Part shown: positions 1-7,174 of the stretch, piece after piece
Layout: each line of letters begins with the position of its first letter
How positions within the stretch are numbered: the stretch's first letter is position 1
Assembly: GCA_903871775.1 (NCBI GenBank)
Contig: CAIQIA010000011.1
Span: 1 to 64,000 of the forward strand
DNA: 64,000 nt
Direction: 5' to 3'
Origin: an uncultured cyanobacterium
GTDB lineage: Bacteria > Cyanobacteriota > Cyanobacteriia > PCC-6307 > Cyanobiaceae
Made by a program: the position numbers and the translations under genes
Notes under the pieces: generated by a model
What the model saw: the letters and a program-made list of their open reading frames with translations, nothing else
What the model was told of the DNA's origin: nothing
The model's database searches: none

Positions 1-1
1 C

Positions 2-73
2 ACGGGCCGTGGCTCCGATGACGGAACCGCGACCGGATGGGCCGTCGATGACGACGACGAGGCCCCCTTCTGA
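2..73 (+). CDS. C-terminal tail of an SSB-like protein (partial, cut by window edge)
   Basis: The frame starting at base 2 is open from the window edge to a TGA at 71-73 and encodes 23 residues ending in the acidic tip DDDDEAPF. Bacterial single-stranded-DNA-binding proteins end in a similar acidic tail closing with Pro-Phe, which docks repair and replication partners. The stop overlaps the ATG of the next gene (TGATG), as in the other junctions of this run, which supports real coding. Only the tail is visible, so SSB identity is an inference from the tip; another phage or plasmid DNA-metabolism protein with an SSB-type tip is possible. The OB-fold would lie outside the window. Confidence 0.5.
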   Translation, partial: TGRGSDDGTATGWAVDDDDEAPF

Positions 74-339
74 TGGGCGTCACCAGCAGCCGGGGCGGTG
101 GGGGCCGCCCCCAGCTGCCGGCCTTCTGCCGCACACGCCGGCCCACCACCGTGGCGGTCACACCCAGCAGCCTCGTCGGGCTGCGTGGCTTGGTGCTGCT
201 GGGGCTCCTCTTTCAGCTCAGCACCCTGCTGCTGCTGCTCGCCGGGCCGGTTTCGCCGCGGCCCGGGATCAGTGCCAACACCGCCATTCGCTCCGCCGTC
301 GCCGGTGGGAGTTCAGCCACACCGCTGTCAGACCGATGA
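73..339 (+). CDS. small membrane protein, unknown function
   Basis: Encodes 88 residues. The N-terminal 30 residues are basic (RGGGGR, RTRR); one strongly hydrophobic Leu-rich segment at about residues 34-58 looks like a single transmembrane helix, followed by a polar Ser/Ala-rich tail. Its ATG overlaps the stop of the SSB-like tail (TGATG at 71-75) and its stop overlaps the ATG of the KilA-N gene (ATGA at 336-339), so it sits in a translationally coupled run. I recognise no family. A holin-like or membrane-anchored accessory role would be a guess. The two perfect overlaps are the main reason to treat it as a gene rather than chance. Confidence 0.5.
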   Translation: MGVTSSRGGGGRPQLPAFCRTRRPTTVAVTPSSLVGLRGLVLLGLLFQLSTLLLLLAGPVSPRPGISANTAIRSAVAGGSSATPLSDR

Positions 340-1136
340 ACACCACAACCACCGGCTCCTTTCCTGTCAGTCCTCTCGCCTCGATGGATCACCCCGCTCT
401 GGTCTCCCGTTCCTGGAACGGCACTCCGATTTCTCGGCGCACCACCGATGGCTACGTCAATGCCACAGCTATGTGCAGGGCCAACGGCAAGCAATGGTCC
501 AAGTACCGAGAAAGCGACCGCTGCCAGACCTATCTCGATGCCCTGGCTGAAACCTCCGAAATTCGGATGTTTGACCTGATCGAGTCCCGCCAGGGCCAGG
601 GCGGCGGCACTTGGGTCCATCCCCAGGTCGCGGTCGACCTCGCCCGCTGGATCAGCGCACCGTTCGCGGTGTGGATGGACGGCTGGTTCCTGGAAAGCAT
701 CCAGCAGGCTCAGCCCGCTCCTGTAGACACGCCCGCACCTCGGCTCAGGGAGGCCGAGGTGATCGCTTTGGTGGAGCGCAGCATTGGCTTGTTCGAGCGG
801 CTGGGTGGACTGGATCAGCGCGACCAGCTCCTGTTCAAGGACATCGTCCGCAGCAACGTCCTCACTGCCAGTTCAGGACTGCTGCCCGGCACCCCCGCCG
901 ACGACGAACTGACTCTCAGCGATGCCTGGCTGGAGGTGTTCCAGGAAGTGCTGCCGCGTGCCAAGTACCGCTCGGCCGGGATGCTGGTGGCAGAGGCCTA
1001 CCGGACAGACTTTGGCCAGGAGCCGCCGCTTCGCCAGCAGTTCGTTGACGGGGCCCCGCGTCAGGTCAAGAGCTACCGACGCTCCTGGCTGATTGAGACC
1101 CTCAAGCGCTTCCGCGCCCAGCTGGCAGGAGGCTGA
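336..1136 (+). CDS. KilA-N domain protein
   Basis: Encodes 266 residues from the ATG at 336. A KilA-N DNA-binding domain spans roughly residues 25-122, with GYVNATAMCRANGK near 39-52, the middle WSKYRESD motif, and the closing WVHPQVAVDLARWISAPFA block near 93-112. KilA-N proteins occur in phages and mobile elements and bind DNA; many are antirepressor-like or of unknown role. The C-terminal 130 residues are helical and charged and match nothing I know. The frame is open upstream to base 9, but that extension is Pro/Arg/His-rich and out of frame with the small membrane gene, so 336 is preferred. The stop overlaps the next ATG (TGATG). Confidence 0.8.
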   Translation: MNTTTTGSFPVSPLASMDHPALVSRSWNGTPISRRTTDGYVNATAMCRANGKQWSKYRESDRCQTYLDALAETSEIRMFDLIESRQGQGGGTWVHPQVAVDLARWISAPFAVWMDGWFLESIQQAQPAPVDTPAPRLREAEVIALVERSIGLFERLGGLDQRDQLLFKDIVRSNVLTASSGLLPGTPADDELTLSDAWLEVFQEVLPRAKYRSAGMLVAEAYRTDFGQEPPLRQQFVDGAPRQVKSYRRSWLIETLKRFRAQLAGG

Positions 1137-1372
1137 TGGACACCACCACAACGCCAACCCGCCAGCGGGTCTGGGTCACAACAGCAGAAGCCTGTGAAGC
1201 ACTCGGTATGAGCCGTGAAACCCTCCGCCAGCTGCGGCTGCGGGGGGTGTTGCAAGCCGGCAAGCACTATCGACGCTGGGGCTGCACCCAGGGTCGGGGG
1301 CCCCTGCAGTGGCACCTGGAGAACGTTGAGGCCACGATCACCGCCTGGAGCAAAAAGAATCTGGGGAGATGA
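1136..1372 (+). CDS. small HTH protein, excisionase-like
   Basis: Encodes 78 residues. A MerR/excisionase-type helix-turn-helix is visible at about residues 14-42 (TTAEACEALGMSRETLRQL, then a GVLQAGKHY wing). Such small proteins in tyrosine-recombinase islands often serve as recombination directionality factors or local repressors. It overlaps the KilA-N stop and ends the rightward operon. Its first residues (MDTTTT) resemble those of the KilA-N protein (MNTTTT). Excisionase function is inferred from size, HTH type and an integrase 2 kb away; a transcription regulator is the alternative. Confidence 0.65.
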   Translation: MDTTTTPTRQRVWVTTAEACEALGMSRETLRQLRLRGVLQAGKHYRRWGCTQGRGPLQWHLENVEATITAWSKKNLGR

Positions 1373-1445
1373 TGTAACAATTAACCCTTATCCTTGCTGA
1401 CGACTCCGGTAGAGGACTCTTAACGGGATGTCTTGGCCGGATCCA

Positions 1446-1649
1446 TCAGTTGGCGCGATCCTGCCTCCACTTGGCCACTGAAACCGCAATTGTTGCGCCT
1501 ACGGCTGTGACCGCGAGACCAGTCAGGCCAAAGAATGCACCGCTGGCTGCTGCTCCCAAGATAAGGGCGGTTTTCGCATTCCTCTCGATCGCGCCTTTGC
1601 GAAGTGATCGGCGAATCCGTTGATATTCTTCGCTGTCAGGGAGGCTCAT
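1446..1649 (-). CDS. small glycine/alanine-rich membrane protein, third gene of island cassette
   Basis: Encodes 67 residues starting MSLPDSEEY. The N-terminal 27 residues are charged; residues about 28-60 form a hydrophobic Gly/Ala-rich segment (ALILGAAASGAFFGLTGLA), long enough for one helix or a hairpin, with small-residue spacing of the glycine-zipper kind. The ATG at 1649 lies four bases after the TAA of the upstream gene, typical of a coupled operon; a longer in-frame start at 1718 would overlap that gene by 65 bases and is less likely. No family recognised. Confidence 0.55.
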   Translation of the reverse strand: MSLPDSEEYQRIRRSLRKGAIERNAKTALILGAAASGAFFGLTGLAVTAVGATIAVSVAKWRQDRAN

Positions 1650-1653
1650 TTTG

Positions 1654-2463
1654 TTAATAGTCGCTGTGGACTGGAATGGGAACTCGATAGGCAACTGCTT
1701 GCTGGCCCTCGATCTCAATTGCTATGGGTTCAGCGTGGTGGACAAATGAATCGGCATACTTGTCCATCTCAATCGCCTGTTCTTTAGTGATCTTGCGTAT
1801 ACTTTCTAGCCTGATGGCGCTATCCGGCGCGGGATAGAGTTGATTGGCAAGAATCATGAAGTCATCCTGCTCAAACGTGTCCACCATTGCTTGTCGGCTG
1901 TCGTCTTGGAGGAAGCCACGAGCATGCTGATGCGCAAGGCCCAGTGGGACTAGATAGTCACCCCTGGGGCCCTGGTGATGATTAAAGATTAAAGGGGTTT
2001 GCCATCCCTCGCTGTACGCGATCACCCTTGATCGGGCTTGGCCTATCCGGCTTGCCAGTTCCATTGGCGATCCTGCAGTAACTATCCAGGCAGCCTTGCA
2101 CTTCTCTAGGAACTCCATTTGTTCGCGTGAGGCCACTTGGTGTCCAAGGCCTCCCAGGTTTGAAAAGGCTAGACCCATAAATACATCGCCGACATCGAAT
2201 CCGTCGCCTAGACCGAGCAGTCCTCCAATGATGGCCCCACCAATTCTCCAGGCCATCTGCTCGTCTTTGATTCGACGCTTCTCTTTTTCGACAATGGCCT
2301 GGAGGACGTCTTTTGATTGAAACGCATGGCCATTCTTTGCAAGCTGGACAAACTCAAAAGATTCGGGCACTGATGATGCCATTGGCTGCGTGTCGGAAGT
2401 GGTGGAGGAGCCCGCGCTGGGAGGGTTCAGTGATAGTTGGATGCTTTCGCTGAAGTCATTCAC
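1654..2463 (-). CDS. unknown 269-residue protein with glycine-rich hydrophobic segment
   Basis: The N-terminal 35 residues are Ser/Pro-rich and probably disordered; a charged KEKRRIKDEQ stretch precedes a Gly-rich hydrophobic region at about 72-108 (WRIGGAIIGGLLGLGDGF, then FMGLAFSNLGGLG). The remaining 160 residues look soluble. The glycine spacing resembles glycine-zipper segments that pack in membranes or form oligomers. Second gene of a leftward cassette, 37 bases after the metallopeptidase stop and 4 bases before the 67-residue gene. Base composition is far below that of the host core (25 of 60 G+C at 1741-1800), consistent with transfer. No known family recognised. Confidence 0.6.
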   Translation of the reverse strand: MNDFSESIQLSLNPPSAGSSTTSDTQPMASSVPESFEFVQLAKNGHAFQSKDVLQAIVEKEKRRIKDEQMAWRIGGAIIGGLLGLGDGFDVGDVFMGLAFSNLGGLGHQVASREQMEFLEKCKAAWIVTAGSPMELASRIGQARSRVIAYSEGWQTPLIFNHHQGPRGDYLVPLGLAHQHARGFLQDDSRQAMVDTFEQDDFMILANQLYPAPDSAIRLESIRKITKEQAIEMDKYADSFVHHAEPIAIEIEGQQAVAYRVPIPVHSDY

Positions 2464-2500
2464 TCTTGTATCGGTATTTAGGTCGAAGATAGGGGGTAGA

Positions 2501-3061
2501 TCACCCGAGAAGACCCTCTAGAAGCGGAGCATCCAAAGACGCCTGGAGGCTCGCTTCCAGTGGATCCAGGCCTTCTGCCACGTAGGAGACGGCAAGCTGC
2601 TGTTCAATTGGAGAAGCGGCTCGCATTAAAGTACTTTCGGGATTGTCAAGAGCATGTTCGGTGCTGTGGGCCTCCAGCTCCAATGCTTGGGTTCTTGGGT
2701 CAGATGTGGTGTAAGCAGTGCTAACAGCTTGAAATCCCTCAGCATTTACAGGAAGTCCAAGCGGCGACATTGATGAGTTGTCTAGACCATCTATCTCGTC
2801 TTGAAGCACATGGATGAACTCGTGCTCAAATGTCTCTATAAGCTGAATATTGTCAGACAGAGCAGGTGCGCCTATGGTCAGGACATTTGTTTCTGGATTA
2901 TAAGTCCCATACGCTCCCTGGAGTGAAGGCTCTAATACGATTTCGACGCCTTTGTCCCAGCAAGAGCGTATATAGCTCTCGATTGTTGAAAGCCCTTCTG
3001 AGCTCATGCCGTTGGCTCCAAGGCCAATGAGAAATTCATCCAATTCAGCACTTGTTTTCAT
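2501..3061 (-). CDS. HExxH zincin-type metallopeptidase of genomic island
   Basis: Encodes 186 residues. The motif FEHEFIHVLQDE carries HEFIH at residues 80-84, the classic zinc-binding and catalytic HExxH. An ELEAH segment at 128-132 offers a third ligand (Glu128 or Glu130), the arrangement seen in gluzincins such as ImmA/IrrE-like or DUF4157-like peptidases. No signal peptide is apparent, so it should act in the cytoplasm or be delivered by another route. First gene of a three-gene leftward cassette in low-GC island DNA. An AAGGG lies six bases before the ATG. Peptidase activity is strongly suggested by the motif; substrate and role (toxin, regulator cleavage, defence) are unknown. Confidence 0.7.
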   Translation of the reverse strand: MKTSAELDEFLIGLGANGMSSEGLSTIESYIRSCWDKGVEIVLEPSLQGAYGTYNPETNVLTIGAPALSDNIQLIETFEHEFIHVLQDEIDGLDNSSMSPLGLPVNAEGFQAVSTAYTTSDPRTQALELEAHSTEHALDNPESTLMRAASPIEQQLAVSYVAEGLDPLEASLQASLDAPLLEGLLG

Positions 3062-3085
3062 TTAGAACCCTTGAGCGTTGCTTCC

Positions 3086-3094
3086 TTATATATT
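3086..3094 (-). promoter_or_regulatory. candidate -10 region for the metallopeptidase cassette
   Basis: The gap 3062-3300 holds no gene. An AT-rich run reading TATATAA on the minus strand lies about 25 bases before the ATG of the metallopeptidase gene. No good -35 hexamer at normal spacing is visible, so this is only a candidate. The rest of the gap shows nothing I can name. Confidence 0.3.
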
Positions 3095-3300
3095 TCCTAG
3101 CACGGTCGTGGTAGGGCTGCAGTCGCAAGGCGCTTCACTCGGTATAAGCGTTTCAAATCAGTCGCTGCCTGGGTTGACCATGCCTCTGAGCCATGCCGCG
3201 ACGTGATCTGCCGAGGACGGGGCTGGTTTGCGGGGGCGGTCGACCGAGCGAGATAGGTTCCCGTCGTATGCGGGGAGTCGGTTTTGAGGGGGTGGTGAGC

Positions 3301-4545
3301 TCAGCTTGCCTGGAGGCGCTGCTCCGCCTTGGTGAAGGCGTCATCCACCACGTCATCCCCGCACCAGCGGCTGTAGGCCGCCAGGTGGGTCTGGACGCTG
3401 TGGCCCATGGCCGCGGCCACCACCTTGGGTGGTAGGTCGCAGATCACGTGGGCGCGGTGGGCGTAGCCGTGCCGGCAGGAGTAGGGCACGAGCTTCTCGC
3501 CCTTGGCTTCGTACTCCTGCCGCAGCTGGTTCCAGAGAGGGCGCCGGTGCAGGTACTGCCTGATGTCGTTGCCGCAGAAGCCGGAACGCATCGGAGGGAG
3601 ATCGGCAGGGCAGAACTGGTCGGCCAGCTTCCAGTTCGCTGCCCAGTCATCGCAGGGCAGGAGACGCAGGGCTCGAGGCTTGGTCTTGCCGCGGGAGGCC
3701 ACCTTTTCATAGGTGCACCACAGGCGCCCATCGCGCAGCTGCAGGTGCTGGAGCTCCTCGGGGCGCAATCCATAGGCGGCCATCAGCTGGAAAGCGAGTC
3801 GCCAACGCGGGTCGGGCAGGGCCTGTACCAACGCCAGGATGTGGCCCACTTCGAGGGGGGTGGTAATCGCTTTCGCGGAGCGTGACCGCCCCACGAAGGA
3901 GCTCAGGTCGGTTGGCGGCTCCCACCTGGCTGCTGCGAGTTCGCCCTGGGCCACCGCCCAGCGGAGCAGGGCAGAGGTGGCCTGCATCTGAATCTGCCGG
4001 GTGCGGCCCCCGGGTTTATCGGCCCAGTGCAGGGTGAGCCGATCCAGCAGCTGGGTGGCGCTTTGGGGCGGGTGACGGCTGACGAAGGCATCCAGCACAT
4101 GCTTCATGTGGTGGCGATGCACCCTTGTCCAGGTCGACTCCTTGATCTCGCCAGTGCGGATTTTGTACTCTCGATACCGCTCAATCAGCACATTCCAGTC
4201 TGTTTGCTGTTCAGAAACTGCCTTTTGGGTGTCAGAAGTCCTGGTATCTGATTCGCTTCCTGATGTATAGGTGATTGTCTTTGCCGCCTGTTCTGGTTCT
4301 ATTCCGCTGCTGAAGTCGTCATAGATCTTGCAAACAGCTGCGCCAATCTTCTTGGCGTTGTCGAAGTGCCAGGGGATCGGAAGTTGTATCTGACGCCGCT
4401 TGCCGCCGCCCGCTTTGGCGGTGATGTTGAGCCTGGCGAAGCCTCGGTGCTCTGTGAGCGCCCAGCCCCTTGGACATCCCTTGCGGGACAAGGCGTGAGC
4501 GGTTTCGACGCGGATGGCGATCTCCCAGGGGGCTGCCTCAGCCAT
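3301..4545 (-). CDS. tyrosine recombinase (integrase) of tRNA-Gly island
   Basis: Encodes 414 residues. Tyrosine-recombinase catalytic residues are visible: Arg261 in AAYGLRPEEL, basic residues near 287-291, Arg358 in YSCRHG, His382 in AMGHS and the nucleophile Tyr391 in LAAYSRW. The first position of the usual HxxR box is Tyr (YSCR). Residues about 117-210 look like the SAM-like core-binding domain; the N-terminal 60 residues resemble an arm-binding region. The gene starts 127 bases from the 3' end of tRNA-Gly(CCC) and points away from it, a common arrangement for an integrase at the attL end of a tRNA-integrated element. It should catalyse integration and excision of the island extending leftward. 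Confidence 0.9.
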   Translation of the reverse strand: MAEAAPWEIAIRVETAHALSRKGCPRGWALTEHRGFARLNITAKAGGGKRRQIQLPIPWHFDNAKKIGAAVCKIYDDFSSGIEPEQAAKTITYTSGSESDTRTSDTQKAVSEQQTDWNVLIERYREYKIRTGEIKESTWTRVHRHHMKHVLDAFVSRHPPQSATQLLDRLTLHWADKPGGRTRQIQMQATSALLRWAVAQGELAAARWEPPTDLSSFVGRSRSAKAITTPLEVGHILALVQALPDPRWRLAFQLMAAYGLRPEELQHLQLRDGRLWCTYEKVASRGKTKPRALRLLPCDDWAANWKLADQFCPADLPPMRSGFCGNDIRQYLHRRPLWNQLRQEYEAKGEKLVPYSCRHGYAHRAHVICDLPPKVVAAAMGHSVQTHLAAYSRWCGDDVVDDAFTKAEQRLQAS

Positions 4546-4568
4546 GTGAGAAGGTCTGTGAGAAGGTC
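4545..4568. repeat. perfect 12-bp tandem repeat at the integrase start codon
   Basis: The plus strand carries two adjacent copies of TGTGAGAAGGTC (4545-4556 and 4557-4568). On the integrase strand this reads GACCTTCTCACA twice, and the final A is the first base of the integrase ATG. A tandem repeat exactly at the start of int could be an operator or an arm-type site for Int or the HTH protein; chance duplication is the alternative. Confidence 0.55.
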
Positions 4569-4623
4569 GGCCCTACAGCCTGGCACGGCCTGTCAGGAGC
4601 GGTCAGCCGCTGGCAGCCTTAAA

Positions 4624-4640
4624 GCCAGTGCCAGACTGGC
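4624..4640 (-). terminator. hairpin downstream of tRNA-Gly(CCC), terminator-like
   Basis: A perfect 6-bp inverted repeat (GCCAGT at 4624-4629, ACTGGC at 4635-4640) with a 5-base loop lies 32 bases beyond the tRNA 3' end. Read leftward it is followed by TTTAAGG, read rightward by TTTTC, so it could terminate transcription in either direction. It would insulate the tRNA from the integrase. Confidence 0.45.
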
Positions 4641-4671
4641 TTTTCGGGGGATTTCTCAGTCCTGGACTAGA

Positions 4672-4705
4672 AGCGGGTGACCGGACTCGAACCGGCGACG
4701 TTCAG
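4672..4705. other. predicted attachment-site region (3' half of tRNA-Gly)
   Basis: Tyrosine integrases usually recombine within the anticodon-to-acceptor half of a tRNA gene, restoring it on integration. The integrase beside this 3' end makes the T-arm/acceptor segment the likely attL core. I found no second copy in bases 1-4600, so the other boundary must lie left of the window if this is right. Confidence 0.35.
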
Positions 4706-4743
4706 CTTGGGAAGCTGACATTCTACCACTGAATTACACCCGC
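4672..4743 (-). tRNA. tRNA-Gly (anticodon CCC)
   Basis: Reverse-strand cloverleaf of 72 nt: acceptor stem GCGGGTG pairs with CACCCGC, followed by a T discriminator. The anticodon stem TCAGC/GCTGA closes a TTCCCAA loop with anticodon CCC, decoding GGG. The T-arm carries GGTTCGAGTCC. No CCA is encoded. The integrase gene lies just beyond the 3' end, so this gene is the probable attachment target of the island. Confidence 0.95.
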
Positions 4744-4799
4744 ATTCCTCAACCCTAGCAGCGGGCCTCCGATGGTGCCGGAGACCCGCTGCCCCTGGG

Positions 4800-5993
4800 T
4801 CAGCCCTGCTGCAGCACCGCCGCCGCCGCGGCCACCCCGGCCCCCGGCTGGGCGGGCGGCCGGCCGAGTTCCACCAGCGCCCCTTCAATGGCGGCCACAG
4901 CCACCAGCACGTCGCGATCCGCCACAAAGCCCAGGTGACCGATGCGGAACACCTTGCCCTTGAGATGGTCCTGGCCGCCCGCCAGCAGGATGTCGTAGCG
5001 GCTCTTGACCACCTTGCGCACGGCCTCGGCATCCAGGCCATCGGGGGCCACGGCGGTGATGGCGGGACTGCTGCATTCAGCGGAGGCATAGAGCGGCAGG
5101 CCGATGGCCTCCATGGCCGCACGGGTGGCGCGGCGATGGCGGTCATGGCGGGCGAAGATCGCCTCCAGGCCTTCCTCCTGCATGATCGCCATCGAGGCCT
5201 CGAGGGCGAAGTAGAGGTTCACCGCCGGCGTAAAGGGGTTGCTGTTGTCTTCAGCCGCTTTTCTGTACTTCGCCAGATCGAGATAGAACTTCGGCAGGTC
5301 CGATCGCTCCCGGGCGGCCCACGCCCGTTCGCCCATGGCCACGAAGCCGAGGCCGGGGGGGATCATGTAGCCCTTCTGGCTGCCCGAACCCACCACATCA
5401 AGGCCCCAGGCGTCAACGGGCACCGAGGTCGCCCCCAGGCTGGTGACCGCATCCACGATGATCAGCGCCTCGCCATGGGCCTTGACGTGGCGGTTGATGG
5501 TATCCAGGTCGTTGATCACCCCGGTGGAGGTCTCGGAATGGGTGAGGATCACCGCCTTGATCGCCTTCTCCCGGTCGGCCTCGAGGGCCTCGCGGAACGC
5601 CTCCGGATCCAACGGCTGGCCCCACTCGGCGCGGATGGTGTGAACGTCGAGGCCATAGGCCTTCGCCACCTTCACCCAGCGTTCACCGAACTTGCCGTTG
5701 TCACCGCACAGCACCCGATCACCGCGGCTGAGCACGTTGATGATGCCGGCCTCCATGGCCGCCGTGCCGCTGCCGGCCAGCACCAGCACCGATCCGCGGG
5801 TCTGGTGCAGCCACTGCAGCTGCTCGGTGGTGCGGGCGACGATCTTCTGGAAATCGGCGCTGCGATGGCCGATGGGATGACGGCCCAGGGCGACCAGCGC
5901 CGACTCCGGCACGGGCGTGGGTCCGGGGATCATCAGCTGCAACTTGTCCTTCATGCCCGCGATCGGGTCGCCCCCGGCTGGTGGATCATTCAC
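4800..5993 (-). CDS. class V aminotransferase (alanine/serine-glyoxylate type)
   Basis: Encodes 397 residues of a PLP-dependent class V aminotransferase. The N-terminal LMIPGPTPVPE signature, substrate-side GSGTAAMEA near 74-82, PLP-ring Asp181 (IIVDAVTS) and the Schiff-base Lys207 in GSGSQKGYM are visible. The closest known group is alanine/serine-glyoxylate aminotransferase, once called the soluble hydrogenase 42-kDa subunit in cyanobacteria; it should recycle photorespiratory glyoxylate to glycine. The chosen ATG has AAGGTGA directly in front; an alternative ATG at 5954 (MKDKLQLM) fits family length about equally well. The Ala-rich C-terminal tail is unusual. It is transcribed away from cbiD. 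Confidence 0.88.
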   Translation of the reverse strand: MNDPPAGGDPIAGMKDKLQLMIPGPTPVPESALVALGRHPIGHRSADFQKIVARTTEQLQWLHQTRGSVLVLAGSGTAAMEAGIINVLSRGDRVLCGDNGKFGERWVKVAKAYGLDVHTIRAEWGQPLDPEAFREALEADREKAIKAVILTHSETSTGVINDLDTINRHVKAHGEALIIVDAVTSLGATSVPVDAWGLDVVGSGSQKGYMIPPGLGFVAMGERAWAARERSDLPKFYLDLAKYRKAAEDNSNPFTPAVNLYFALEASMAIMQEEGLEAIFARHDRHRRATRAAMEAIGLPLYASAECSSPAITAVAPDGLDAEAVRKVVKSRYDILLAGGQDHLKGKVFRIGHLGFVADRDVLVAVAAIEGALVELGRPPAQPGAGVAAAAAVLQQG

Positions 5994-6019
5994 CTTAAAA
6001 GTCCACCCGACAGCCCCCC

Positions 6020-7150
6020 TTGACCGACGGCGACCAGGCCGGATCCAGTGGCCACACCCTTCCCGTCTGGGTGACGGCCGCCGCCGTGGCCGCCGTGCGC
6101 CAGCTGCGCGGTGAACCCTTCCAGCCCGAGGAGACCCTTGAGCTGCTGCGACCCGCCGGCCGTGAACGCCTGCCCGTGGAGCAGGCCGCCCTCCTGGGCA
6201 ACGGCGACGCCCTGGCCATCAGCCGCTGCGATCCCGGGCCCGGCCTAGACCTGACCCGCGGGCTGGCGGTCTGGGTGCGGGCCGGCTGGGGGGCCCGCAA
6301 CGGCGACGCAGGGGGCCCCATCCGCCTGCGGGCCGGGGCTGGGGTCGGCCGGCAGGCCACAGACGGGGCGATCTGCATCTCGGCCTTTGCCCGGGAACTG
6401 CTGGAGGCCAACCTGCTGCCGCTGCTGCCCCCCGACCGTGGGGTCACGCTGGAGGTGACCCTGCCGGAGGGTCAGGCCCTGGCCCAGCGCACCAGCCTGG
6501 CCGCCTTCGGCGTCGTGGACGGCCTGGCCCTGATCGGCACCGGCGCCCGGGTGCAGGCCAGCGCCTCCCCCGACCGCCTCGGCCAGGCCCTGGAGGAGCT
6601 GCAGCAGCGGGCCGCCGCCCCCGGCGGCTGCCGGGAGCTGGTGCTGGTGGTGGGCGAGAACGGCCTCGATCTGGCACCGCAGGTCGGCCTGGCCCCAGGT
6701 CTGCTGCTCAAGACCGGTAACTGGATCGGTCCGCTGCTGGCGGCCGCCGCCGAAGCCGGGGTCGAGCGGCTCCTGCTGTGGGGCTACCACGGCAAGTTGC
6801 TCAAGCTGGCCGGCGGCATCTTCCACACCCACCACCACCTGGCCGACGGCCGGGCCGAGGTCCTGACCGCCCTGGCGGCGCTCGAAGGCCTGGAGCAGCG
6901 GGCCCTCGAGCGCCTCTTCGCCGCTCCGACCGTGGATGCGGCCCTCCGCGACCTCGCCAGCAGCGATCCCGTCCTGGAAGGTCGTCTGCGGCGGCGCATC
7001 GTCGGCGCCATCGAAGCCCGGAGCGCGGCCTACATCCAGCGCTGCACCGGCCGGCGCCTGGAACCCGGCGTGGCCCTGTTCGACCGCTCGCGGCGGCTCT
7101 GGGCCGTGGGCCCGCGGGGAGCCAGCTGGCTGCCAGAGGTCGCCCCGTAG
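6020..7150 (+). CDS. cbiD: cobalt-precorrin-5B C1-methyltransferase CbiD
   Basis: Encodes 376 residues from a TTG start. The sequence matches the CbiD family: an N-terminal TAAAVAAVRQL segment in place of the common TG.CAAAA, a central ELVLVVGENGLDLA stretch, LLLKTGNWIGPLL, and the GYHGKLLKLAGGIFHTHHHLADGR block typical of the C-terminal half (HGKL..LAGG.F.TH). CbiD transfers the C-1 methyl group in the anaerobic corrin pathway using SAM; the precorrin-8X methylmutase gene at 46.5 kb belongs to the same pathway. It is followed 24 bases later by guaA on the same strand. Very GC-rich (45 of 60 at 6421-6480). Confidence 0.88.
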   Translation: MTDGDQAGSSGHTLPVWVTAAAVAAVRQLRGEPFQPEETLELLRPAGRERLPVEQAALLGNGDALAISRCDPGPGLDLTRGLAVWVRAGWGARNGDAGGPIRLRAGAGVGRQATDGAICISAFARELLEANLLPLLPPDRGVTLEVTLPEGQALAQRTSLAAFGVVDGLALIGTGARVQASASPDRLGQALEELQQRAAAPGGCRELVLVVGENGLDLAPQVGLAPGLLLKTGNWIGPLLAAAAEAGVERLLLWGYHGKLLKLAGGIFHTHHHLADGRAEVLTALAALEGLEQRALERLFAAPTVDAALRDLASSDPVLEGRLRRRIVGAIEARSAAYIQRCTGRRLEPGVALFDRSRRLWAVGPRGASWLPEVAP

Positions 7151-7174
7151 GGTGAAGCCATTGCGTCGCCGCCG

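Noticed and set aside
9-335. N-terminal extension of the KilA-N frame to base 9
   Set aside because: The added residues are Pro/Arg/His-rich and overlap the SSB tail and the small membrane gene; 336 fits the overlap pattern.
1-4600. attR copy of the tRNA-Gly 3' end
   Set aside because: Only a weak similarity near base 20 (accgcgaccgg) was seen, too short to call.
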